Origin: Verrucomicrobiaceae bacterium
Lineage (GTDB): Bacteria; Verrucomicrobiota; Verrucomicrobiia; Verrucomicrobiales; Verrucomicrobiaceae
NCBI GenBank assembly: GCA_016713245.1
Contig: JADJPM010000004.1
Coordinates: 2,046,001 to 2,110,000, forward strand
Direction: 5' to 3'
Length of the DNA stretch: 64,000 bases
Of this stretch, positions 9,086-15,972 are shown in pieces. Within the stretch, counting starts at the first letter, position 1. Each line of letters starts with the position of its first letter. The notes beneath the pieces were generated by a model. It saw nothing but the letters and a program-made list of their open reading frames with translations. It did not search any database and had not been told where the DNA came from. The translations under genes and the position numbers were made by a program.

Positions 9086-9097
9086 CTACAACCAACT

Positions 9098-9185
9098 CTC
9101 CGGGGCCCCCGCATCCGCCCCACGTTCCCCGCCTTGAAGGGAACCCACCGGGTTCCGTCAGGCGCATGGTCACATGGGATTGCAT
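9098..9185. repeat. Degenerate copy of the 10.5-kb intergenic repeat (left part)
   Basis: The order of motifs (GGGGCCCCCGCATCCGCCCC, then CGCCTTGAAGGGAAC, then TTCCGTCAGGCGCATGG) parallels the left part of the two repeats at 10.53-10.99 kb. It includes a small hairpin, GGGAACCCACCGGGTTCC. It lies in the 180-bp gap before the beta-propeller gene. The similarity was judged by eye. Confidence 0.45.
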
Positions 9186-9265
9186 CGCTGCGAAAGGTGG
9201 CTTTAGCTCCTCGAGCACGGCGGCTGCAACCGCTGTGGCCCTCTCACTCCATCTTTCTCCATACC

Positions 9266-10264
9266 ATGTTCCATTCCACCTCCTTCCTCGGTGCCATTTC
9301 CACCTCGCTGGCCCTGCTGCTTGTGGCTCCGATGCTCCACGCTCAAACCACCTGGACCACCAGCAATCCTGCCGGCAACACCTTGGCCCGTGATTGGGTG
9401 GCCATGACCTCCACAAGCGACAAGCGAGTCGTTATCAGCAAACAAAACCTGTTTGTCTCTGGTAAGTCGGATTCAACATGGACGCAAAAGAGCTGGCTGA
9501 ACGCGAACGAAACCAGCTCCCTGGCACTTACCGATGTGGATGGCAGCGCCGACACCAAGACGCTGATCCTCTGCCAAGGCTTTGCCGGCAAGGTGCGCCT
9601 TTCCAAGGATTCCGGTGACTCGTGGACATCGGTCGATTCGCTTGGCAGCAAGGACTGGAAATTCGTCTCGTCCAGCGCGGACGGCAAGACGCTCACGGCT
9701 TACTATGGACTCAAGCTCTGCGTCTCGACGGATTCAGGCAGTTCCTGGACTGAAAAAGGACTCAGCAACATCCCCAGCGCTCCAAAACTGTGGACACCGT
9801 GGCTGGCGATGGACGCGGCGGATGACGGCAAAACGCTGGTCGTGGCGACATCGAAAAATCTCTACCTGACCACGGATGCCGGCGGCTCGTGGTCGGGCGT
9901 GGGCAACCCGGGTGATCTCGGCAAGAACCAGTGGCGCTCCGTGGCGATCAACAAGGACGGCACACGCATCGTGGCGGGCACGCAAGGTGGCAAAGTGTAC
10001 ATCGGCACGAAGAATGGCAGCACCTGGACTTGGACCTCCACGAGCTTCACCGGCACCTGGGTGGTCGCCTGCTCCAGCGATGGCAAAACCATCGCCGCCG
10101 CGAACTACAGTAGCGGCGGCAAAAAAGGGAAGATCCAATGGTCCGACAACGATGGCGTGACGTGGACTGAGCAGGCTCCCCAAGGCTTCTGGACCTGCAT
10201 CGGGGCCAGTAGCGATGGCAAATTCATGGCGGGCGCACTCGGTGAGGACATCCATCAGAACTAA
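9266..10264 (+). CDS. Exported BNR/Ycf48-like beta-propeller protein
   Basis: This 332-residue protein begins with a signal peptide (about 30 residues ending LLLVAPMLHA|QTTW), which fixes the start at ATG 9266; the frame upstream to 9134 is open but runs through repeat DNA. The mature part is built of repeats of about 45-55 residues carrying Asp-box-like signatures: SKDSGDSWTSV, STDSGSSWTEK, TTDAGGSWSGV, SDNDGVTWTEQ. Each is followed by a strand such as SSADGKTL or SSDGKTI. This pattern is typical of sialidase/BNR, Ycf48 and sortilin-type propellers. The catalytic residues of a sialidase are not evident, so a binding or scaffold role outside the cytoplasm is more likely. It is the last gene before a 736-bp gene-free repeat region. 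Confidence 0.75.
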   Translation: MFHSTSFLGAISTSLALLLVAPMLHAQTTWTTSNPAGNTLARDWVAMTSTSDKRVVISKQNLFVSGKSDSTWTQKSWLNANETSSLALTDVDGSADTKTLILCQGFAGKVRLSKDSGDSWTSVDSLGSKDWKFVSSSADGKTLTAYYGLKLCVSTDSGSSWTEKGLSNIPSAPKLWTPWLAMDAADDGKTLVVATSKNLYLTTDAGGSWSGVGNPGDLGKNQWRSVAINKDGTRIVAGTQGGKVYIGTKNGSTWTWTSTSFTGTWVVACSSDGKTIAAANYSSGGKKGKIQWSDNDGVTWTEQAPQGFWTCIGASSDGKFMAGALGEDIHQN

Positions 10265-10269
10265 AGACA

Positions 10270-10440
10270 AGCTGCGAGGCCGCCCTGAACGGCCTCACGT
10301 CTTCGACTCGCCCGCTGACGGGACCGCGATGCGGTCCGAAAACCGGGCAGGGGAGGCGGCATTTCATTCCCAAGGGAGCCTCGCCGAGGCTCGGCACCCT
10401 GGGGCTGCAAGCCGGAACCGCTTGGCGGTTCGATGAGCCG
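10270..10440. repeat. Cluster of short GC-rich palindromes
   Basis: Several hairpins stand in a row: AGGCCG-N7-CGGCCT, GGACCGC-GAT-GCGGTCC, GAGCCTCGCCGAGGCTC and GAACCGC-TTG-GCGGTTC. No coding frame here looks real. It follows the propeller gene and precedes the duplicated repeats. Some may act as terminators, but none has a T tract; a REP-like intergenic element is the simplest reading. Confidence 0.6.
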
Positions 10441-10625
10441 AATTGCGTGGATCGACACGACAGGTCATCCCAAGCCCAACGGGCTTGCGTCATGCAGCCC
10501 AGCAGTGCCGAACGACAGCGAGCGCTCTCCGGGGACCTCGCATTCGCCCCAGGATCTCCGCCACCGGGGTTCCGTCATGCGAATGGCCGCTTGGCCTCGA
10601 TCCAGTCCGACGTATGCCTGTTTTT

Positions 10626-10691
10626 GGCAGAATGATGGATGGCAGAATGATTTTCAGAATTCCCAATCATTCTGCCATCCATCATTCTGCC
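10626..10691. repeat. Long inverted repeat, copy 1 (27-bp arms, 12-bp loop)
   Basis: The 27-bp arms pair perfectly, and each arm contains GGCAGAATGAT twice. The whole would fold as a long, T-tract-free hairpin in RNA or a cruciform in DNA. Confidence 0.9.
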
Positions 10692-10705
10692 TTCCTTGAG
10701 GTGTG

Positions 10706-10745
10706 AAAAAACAAAAGCCCCATGAGACGGCGTCCCATGGGGCTT
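10706..10745 (-). terminator. Rho-independent terminator, duplicated copy
   Basis: Read on the minus strand, a GC-rich stem (CCCCATGGGACG pairing with CGTCTCATGGGG) is followed by TTTTGTTTTTT. It is an exact copy of the mdh terminator at 10942-10983, carried along by the tandem duplication. Confidence 0.75.
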
Positions 10746-10863
10746 GGAAGGCTCCGGGGACCTCGCATTCGCCCCACGATCTCCGCCTTGGAGCGAACAC
10801 CGCCGGCCTCCGTCATGCGAATGGCCGCTTGGCCTCGATCCAGTCCGACGTATGCCTGTTTTT

Positions 10864-10928
10864 GGCAGAATGATGGACGGCAGAATGATTTTCAGAATCC
10901 CAATCATTCTGCCATCCATCATTCTGCC
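10864..10928. repeat. Long inverted repeat, copy 2 (one arm mismatch, 11-bp loop)
   Basis: This is the second copy of the structure at 10626-10691. One T-to-C change in the left arm (GGACGG against GGATGG) leaves one mispair, and the loop is one base shorter. Confidence 0.9.
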
Positions 10929-10941
10929 TTCCTTGAGGTGT

Positions 10942-10983
10942 GAAAAAACAAAAGCCCCATGAGACGGCGTCCCATGGGGCTTG
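10942..10983 (-). terminator. Rho-independent terminator of mdh
   Basis: The structure lies 17 bp beyond the mdh stop on the minus strand: a GC-rich stem of about 16 bp with a short loop, then TTGTTTTTT. Position and orientation make it the natural end of the mdh transcript. Confidence 0.85.
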
Positions 10984-11000
10984 GAAGGTGCTTTCGCGGT

Positions 11001-11984
11001 TTACAGCATCTCGGCGACGAAGCCGCGCTCATCGACGAGCTCCTTGTTCGTGGCGGCGATCTTCGACTTGGCGAAGTCGTCCATTTCGTAGCCGGTGATG
11101 ACTTCGTAGCTGCCGGGCGTGGTGGTGCGCACGGGCATGCCGGCCCAGACGTTCGGATCAAAGCCATACAGACCTTCGCTCTTCACGGCGATGCTGTGAA
11201 TGGCTCCGGGTGTGACGAGTGAGCGAACGTGATCGACGAGCGCATTCGCGGCGGAGGCGGCGGAGGAGGCTCCACGGGCGGCGATGATGGCAGCGCCGCG
11301 CTTGCCGACGGTTTCGCAGAAGGGGCCTTCGAGCCAGGCTTTGTCGTTGATGACTTCCGCCGCGGGTTTGCCGCCGATGGTGGCATGGGCAAAGGAGGGG
11401 AACATGGTGGGGCTGTGGTTGCCGTAGATGAAGATGTCCTTCACCTCGGTGAGGTCCACGCCGGCTTTTTGGGCGAGCTGGGTCTGGGCACGGTTTTGAT
11501 CGAGGCGCACCATGGCGGTGAAGCGATCGGGCGTGAGGCGCTTGGCCTGGGAGGCGGCGATCATGCAGTTCGTGTTCGCCGGATTGCCGACGACGGCGAC
11601 GCGGGCGTCATCGGCCGCGACGGCGTCGATGATCTGGCCTTGGCCGATGAAGATTTTGCCGTTGTCCTTGAGCAAATCAGCACGCTCCATGCCGGGGCCG
11701 CGTGGCTTGGCACCGACGAGAAGGCACCAGTTGGCATCTTTGAAACCGATGGCGGGATCGCTGGTCTGCACGATGCCTTTGAGGAGAGGGAAGGCGCAGT
11801 CATCGAGCTCCATGGCGACCCCGGCGAGGGCCTGGAGTGGCTTTTCAAAGGGGGCCTCGATGAGCTGAAGGATGACGGGCTGATCCGGGCCAAACATCGC
11901 TCCGGAGGCGATGCGGAAGAGGAGGGCGTAACCGATTTGACCGGCGGCGCCGGTGACTGCGACTTTGATGGGGGCTTTCGACAT
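11001..11984 (-). CDS. mdh: Malate dehydrogenase (NAD-dependent)
   Basis: This 327-residue enzyme interconverts malate and oxaloacetate in the TCA cycle. Start ATG 11984 (MSKAPIKVAV) puts the Rossmann motif GAAGQIGY at residues 12-19; a longer in-frame start at 12035 adds only an Arg-rich stretch without homology. Visible motifs: KPRGPGMERADLL on the substrate loop, VVGNPANTNC, LDQNRAQTQLA with the substrate-binding Arg/Asn, and IFIYGNHSPT with the catalytic His. The length and the GNHSPT/PANTNC motifs fit the cytosolic-type MDH family rather than the lactate-like one. It is monocistronic, with its own strong terminator immediately downstream. Confidence 0.95.
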   Translation of the reverse strand: MSKAPIKVAVTGAAGQIGYALLFRIASGAMFGPDQPVILQLIEAPFEKPLQALAGVAMELDDCAFPLLKGIVQTSDPAIGFKDANWCLLVGAKPRGPGMERADLLKDNGKIFIGQGQIIDAVAADDARVAVVGNPANTNCMIAASQAKRLTPDRFTAMVRLDQNRAQTQLAQKAGVDLTEVKDIFIYGNHSPTMFPSFAHATIGGKPAAEVINDKAWLEGPFCETVGKRGAAIIAARGASSAASAANALVDHVRSLVTPGAIHSIAVKSEGLYGFDPNVWAGMPVRTTTPGSYEVITGYEMDDFAKSKIAATNKELVDERGFVAEML

Positions 11985-12113
11985 GATGAATGGGGAGAGA
12001 ACCACAGCCCTTCGCGGGGAAGCGCGAAGTTTCAAGCGTCACGTTTGCCCGTTTCCAGCGAACGCGGGGCCGATCTTGATGCGGGGCGGCGGATGGGCGG
12101 CGCAGCCAAGGGG

Positions 12114-14249
12114 CTAATCGAGCTCGAGCATCAGGATCTGGAAGAGGTCGTGATGGCGATCGGTCCAGACGCGGGGCGTGATCTTGGCTTCGAGTTCGAG
12201 TTCCTCCTCATCGGGTGGGACGGGCGTGGTGGCCGCCAGGAAAGTGGCGTTGTTGGTGAGCAGGACGTAGTCCGTGCTGTCGTGGTCGCCTCCATCGCTT
12301 TCGGTGGTGATGCGGATCGTTTGGTAGCCTACCTCGGCGGCGGTCTTTTCGATGAGAGGCACGAGGCGGAGGTAGCTGTTGGTGCAATGCACGGCGATGA
12401 TGCCATCGGGCTTCATGTGCTTCTTGTAGATGTCGAAAGCCTCGCGGGTGAGGAGGTGGGCGGGCACGGAATCGCCGCTGAAGGCATCGAGCAGGAGCAC
12501 ATCGAAGTTTTGCGGCGTGGAAAGCTCTCGCTCCAGAGCGAGGCGGGCATCGCTGACGACGATCTCGAGTTTCGCCCCACGCTTTTCGAGGTCGGGCAGG
12601 TAGGTGAAGTATTTCTGGGCGAGGCGAGGCACGTCCGGGTTGATGTCGTAGAAGCGGTAGGTGTGACCGCTTTTGCCGTAGCAGGCGACGGTGCCTGCTC
12701 CCATGCCGACGACGCCGACGCGTGCGCCATTGGCATTTTTGAGGCTATCGAGGGCGAGACCGATGCCGGTATCGTGACCGTAGTAGCTGGTGGGATCGCT
12801 CCGATACTGGAGGGCGAGGTTTTGCTGGCCGTGAATGATGCCGCCATTGCTGAGTTCACGCTGGTGATAGGCCGGATCTTCGGGCGACCACTCAGTGACG
12901 GCGAGGGTGCCGTAAAAGTTGCGGACGCGTTCGAGGCGGTCCTCGAATTTATAGCCGAGCTGGCCCATGAAGAGGGCTCCAGAGGCTCCGAGAAGGCCCG
13001 TGAGGGCAAAGGACACACTGCGCAGTGCTCGTGATCGAAGCCTCCAGGCGCACACGAGAAGCACGACGCAAGCGAGCACGAAGGCGGCGATGAGGCTGCC
13101 GGGCCATTCGGCATGCGTTTTAAAGAGCTGCGGGGCGGCAAGGCTGACGAAGAGGCCGCCGAGCGCCCCGCCTGCGGACATGTGGAGGTAGAAGCTGGTG
13201 AGATAGCGCGGGTTGGGCTTCAGGCGGGTGAGCTCGCCATGGCAGATCATGCAGCCAAAAAACATGGCACCGAAGGCCCAGCCGAGTTCGAAGAGGAAAT
13301 TCGGCATCAGGTCGAGGTCATCCGGCCACCAGGTTTGTTTTTCGAGCTGGTCCCAGGTGCCGCAGACGAAAAAGAGGGGCAGGGCAGGGAGAGCCCACAG
13401 AGAAGGAATCCGTGCATACCAGCGTTCGTGCTCGAAGCAGATGATGAAGGTGAGCAAGTAGAGGCTGAGCGGCACTACCCACATGAAAGGGACGACGGCC
13501 ACATCCTGGCAGACGTGGTTGGTGGTGGCGAGCAGGATCACACTGGCAAGAGCGGGCAAAACGACCCACATCAGGCGGCGCAGCAGGCCAGGGGAGGCTC
13601 CGTCTTCCGGTATCGCGGGGCTTTGAGCCTCCTGGGCGGGGGCGGCGGTCTGATGATCATACCAAACGACGCCGAGGCAGAGCGCGGCGCAGAGGACAAA
13701 CACCACCGACCAGGCCTTCGCGAGCCATTCCACATCCCAGCGAGGCTCGAAGAAGAACGGAAATGTGAGCAGGGCGGCCAGGGATCCGATGTTGGAGAGG
13801 GCGTAAAGTCGCCAGGGATTGGCCCCGGCAGCTCCCCGAGTGAACCAAACCTGGACGAGCGGGCTGGTGCTGGAGAGCACGAAGTAGGGCAGGCCTACGG
13901 AGGCGAGCAGCAGGAGCAAAATGCGCCCACTTGGGTCTTCGGAGCCGATCGGCTTCCAGCTTTCCAAAGGGATGATCGGCAGGAAATAGAGCGCTGCGAG
14001 CAGCAGACTGGCATGCAGAAGGGCCTGCACCTTCCGAGGCAGCTTCCCAAGGGCGTGGGCATAGGTGTAACCCAGGAACAGCAGAATCTGGAAAAACAGC
14101 ATGCAAGTCGTCCAGACACCTGGGCTGCCCCCGAACCAGGGAAGGATGAATTTGCTGATCACCGGCTGCACTTGGAAGAGCAAAAAGGCACTCAAGAGCG
14201 TGAGCAGGCTCAAGACGAGAATGTAGATCGGCTGGGCGGGGCGGTGCAT
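12114..14249 (-). CDS. Membrane protein fused to a spermidine-synthase-like methyltransferase-fold domain
   Basis: This is a 711-residue two-part protein. The N-terminal about 430 residues hold many hydrophobic helices, starting ILVLSLLTLLSAFLLFQVQPVISK, with the motif FGGSPGVWTTCMLFFQ typical of the membrane part of fused spermidine-synthase-like proteins. The C-terminal about 260 residues carry a Rossmann fold: VGVVGMGAGTVACYG (nucleotide loop), FYDINPD (acidic residue) and DVLLLDAFSGDSVPAHLLT. The last keeps the Asp of the polyamine synthase active site, but the substrate-binding signature of true SpeE is not obvious, so the reaction is unknown. Such fusions are widespread in Planctomycetes, Verrucomicrobia and Proteobacteria. 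It lies upstream of mdh on the same strand, 129 bp away, with no clear functional link. Confidence 0.85.
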   Translation of the reverse strand: MHRPAQPIYILVLSLLTLLSAFLLFQVQPVISKFILPWFGGSPGVWTTCMLFFQILLFLGYTYAHALGKLPRKVQALLHASLLLAALYFLPIIPLESWKPIGSEDPSGRILLLLLASVGLPYFVLSSTSPLVQVWFTRGAAGANPWRLYALSNIGSLAALLTFPFFFEPRWDVEWLAKAWSVVFVLCAALCLGVVWYDHQTAAPAQEAQSPAIPEDGASPGLLRRLMWVVLPALASVILLATTNHVCQDVAVVPFMWVVPLSLYLLTFIICFEHERWYARIPSLWALPALPLFFVCGTWDQLEKQTWWPDDLDLMPNFLFELGWAFGAMFFGCMICHGELTRLKPNPRYLTSFYLHMSAGGALGGLFVSLAAPQLFKTHAEWPGSLIAAFVLACVVLLVCAWRLRSRALRSVSFALTGLLGASGALFMGQLGYKFEDRLERVRNFYGTLAVTEWSPEDPAYHQRELSNGGIIHGQQNLALQYRSDPTSYYGHDTGIGLALDSLKNANGARVGVVGMGAGTVACYGKSGHTYRFYDINPDVPRLAQKYFTYLPDLEKRGAKLEIVVSDARLALERELSTPQNFDVLLLDAFSGDSVPAHLLTREAFDIYKKHMKPDGIIAVHCTNSYLRLVPLIEKTAAEVGYQTIRITTESDGGDHDSTDYVLLTNNATFLAATTPVPPDEEELELEAKITPRVWTDRHHDLFQILMLELD

Positions 14250-14363
14250 GGGAGGAATCCCGAGGCTGTCACAAGGTGTTCTCGAAGGGAAGGGGGAAGT
14301 TCCTGCCGAGGCCCGACGAACGCTGAATCGCCAAAAATTCGCGTTTTATGCCGGATTTGGGTC

Positions 14364-14392
14364 TTGCTGCATTTCCAAAAGCGTGTGATAAT
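14364..14392 (+). promoter_or_regulatory. Possible sigma70-type promoter for the pseudopilin operon
   Basis: TTGCTG (14364-14369) and GATAAT (14387-14392) are 17 bp apart, 36 bp upstream of the first pseudopilin start, in an AT-rich stretch. The -35 match is weak. Confidence 0.35.
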
Positions 14393-14427
14393 TATGGTAA
14401 TTGTTATTTCAAAGACATCTAAACCTA

Positions 14428-14937
14428 ATGAAGAACCCCTTCCGCCCCTTCTTCACCTCCCCGCTGGCACGCCAACGGGGGGGCTTCAGTTTCGTCGAAG
14501 CCATCTTCACCATCGCCATTATCGGCATCATGTCCTCGCTGGTGGTCGCAGCCATCTCCAATGCCTCGCGAGATGCGCACCGCGTCATGGCACGCCAGCA
14601 GCAGGCCGCCGTACAAAGTGCTCTCACAGCCTGGGTCATGTCCCAAACGCGGGTGGGAACCACGGCGCAGGTGCGTAGCCTTGAAAACGTGCGGTTGAGC
14701 TATATTGCACTGGGGACCACTTCGGCCCGGTTTAACCTCCTGATCCCAAATCCCACCTCGCCGGACCCATCTGCCCGAGCTGGCTTCATCGATCAAACGA
14801 CGGCAGACCACTTCCTCGAATACACCACGAGCACGGACAAGCTGAAGACGGCCGCGCTGGAAAACTCCAAGCAATACCTTTCCCTGCCCAACTGGCAGTC
14901 CGGGGACTTCCCACGTGTCGATCTCATCAGCGAATGA
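14428..14937 (+). CDS. Type IV pilin-like pseudopilin (first of three)
   Basis: This 169-residue protein has a basic leader ending in Arg-Gly-Gly, then a prepilin cleavage/methylation site: GG|FSFVEAIFTIAIIGI, with the Glu at mature position 5. The hydrophobic helix runs to about residue 45. The globular part (residues about 50-169) is unremarkable and has no Cys pair. Start ATG 14428 is preferred over the in-frame TTG at 14401 because it gives a normal leader. The gene opens a run of three pseudopilins and an assembly-type ATPase. Such proteins polymerise into a short periplasmic filament after a prepilin peptidase cuts the leader; the substrate of this system cannot be read from the sequence. 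Confidence 0.85.
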   Translation: MKNPFRPFFTSPLARQRGGFSFVEAIFTIAIIGIMSSLVVAAISNASRDAHRVMARQQQAAVQSALTAWVMSQTRVGTTAQVRSLENVRLSYIALGTTSARFNLLIPNPTSPDPSARAGFIDQTTADHFLEYTTSTDKLKTAALENSKQYLSLPNWQSGDFPRVDLISE

Positions 14938-14970
14938 TCGCAGGCTCTTTTCCAACCTCACCTTTGACTC

Positions 14971-15396
14971 ATGAATTCTCCTGAAAACCTCACCAGACCG
15001 ACGCGGAAGGCTCGTCGCTTTCTCGGCGGGTTCTCCCTCGTCGAGATGATGGCCTGCGTGTCGATCATCGGCATCATTGCCTTCCTGGCCATTCCCTCGG
15101 TCAGCCGCATGCGCTCGGACAGCGAGCGAAACCTTGCCATCGCTCGTGCTGAATCGCTCAATCTGGCGCAGGCCAGCTTTATCCAGGTGCGTGGACGCAC
15201 CCAAGCTGCGGCAGACTGGACGGCGGCATCCTCCGCGACGGCGAAATACAATCTTCTGCTGCCCTACCTGAGCTACGCGGAGTCCACCGTGACCGCCTTC
15301 ATGCCCGCGGGCTATTCCGTGACCTTCCCTACCTCGATCCTCGCGATGACGAAGGTCAGCCTGAGAGATCCCTCCAACAGCGTGATCCTTTACTGA
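14971..15396 (+). CDS. Type IV pilin-like pseudopilin (second of three)
   Basis: This 141-residue protein has the prepilin signature FLGG|FSLVEMMACVSIIGIIAFLAIPSV, with Glu5 and the usual hydrophobic helix with a conserved Pro, as in GspG/GspH-like subunits. The C-terminal domain is short, about 90 residues. It starts 33 bp after the preceding pseudopilin on the same strand and is followed 15 bp later by the third, so the set is surely co-transcribed. Which T2SS or pilus subunit it corresponds to is not clear. Confidence 0.85.
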   Translation: MNSPENLTRPTRKARRFLGGFSLVEMMACVSIIGIIAFLAIPSVSRMRSDSERNLAIARAESLNLAQASFIQVRGRTQAAADWTAASSATAKYNLLLPYLSYAESTVTAFMPAGYSVTFPTSILAMTKVSLRDPSNSVILY

Positions 15397-15411
15397 CGCC
15401 CCTTTCCATTC

Positions 15412-15936
15412 ATGACGCGCCCCCCCTCCAGTTTCTCGAAGCCATCCGAACGCCGTTTCAGCGGCGCTGGCGGCTTTTCGATGACGGAGTTGGTCATCGT
15501 GATCTCGATTCTAGGCGTGTTGGCGACGATCTCGATCACCTCGTTTAATCATCTGCTCAGTGGCTCTAAGGATGCTGTGGCCGCAGAACGCCTCGAAATG
15601 ATGAATCGTGGGCTGCACACCTTTGCCCAGCAGAATTACGAGATGATCTTCAACCGCATGGATACCAGCGGAGCGGACGAGATGGTCATCCTCCGCACCC
15701 TTCAATATCGGAATCCCGACGTTGATCGTGCCAAGATCGGTTCACCCTACCTTGATCCGCGCTACAATCCCGTAGTGAGCAGCAACACGCAGGATCATCG
15801 CATCCGCTGGACCGGGCGCTGCTACGAACTGCTCAAGCCCGGCACGACCGGCTCCGGCATCAAAATGAATTTCGACGGCTCGGATTTCACCACCGCGTTC
15901 GTCTTCCCCCCGAATTTCCAAATGGCAGGGCGCTGA
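15412..15936 (+). CDS. Type IV pilin-like pseudopilin (third of three)
   Basis: This 174-residue protein has the prepilin signature GAGG|FSMTELVIVISILGVLATISI, with Glu5 after a Ser/Arg-rich leader. The helix continues into SFNHLLSGSKDAVAAERLEMMNRG. The mature C-terminal domain of about 110 residues contains a single Cys (GRCYELL). It lies 36 bp upstream of the PilB/GspE-type ATPase gene. The order pseudopilins then ATPase, without a recognisable GspF or secretin in the window, suggests that the rest of the machine is encoded elsewhere. Confidence 0.85.
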   Translation: MTRPPSSFSKPSERRFSGAGGFSMTELVIVISILGVLATISITSFNHLLSGSKDAVAAERLEMMNRGLHTFAQQNYEMIFNRMDTSGADEMVILRTLQYRNPDVDRAKIGSPYLDPRYNPVVSSNTQDHRIRWTGRCYELLKPGTTGSGIKMNFDGSDFTTAFVFPPNFQMAGR

Positions 15937-15972
15937 GTTCACGCAGCCCCCTTACCCAAACCACTCGCCCGA

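Larger units (their letters stand above)
10527..10989. repeat. Tandem duplication of a ~230-bp intergenic module (hairpin plus terminator)
   Basis: Two near-identical modules lie head to tail, about 10527-10751 and 10752-10989. Each contains, in order, CGCATTCGCCCC, a small variable hairpin, GTCATGCGAATGGCCGCTTG, a long inverted repeat built of GGCAGAATGAT units, and a GC-rich hairpin with a T tract. The offset is 225 bp at the left edge and 237 bp at the right because the small hairpin differs in length. The right module ends next to the mdh stop. No gene is supported in this interval. Confidence 0.85.

Noticed and set aside
10433..10962. Several 60-115 residue frames in the 10.4-11.0 kb gap
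   Set aside because: They are translations of the tandem repeats and hairpins, appear on both strands, and end at the duplicated module boundaries.
11229..13034. A 601-residue plus-strand frame opposite mdh and the spermidine-synthase-like gene
   Set aside because: Glu/Ala/Gly-rich shadow frame with no motif; both opposite genes have full family signatures.
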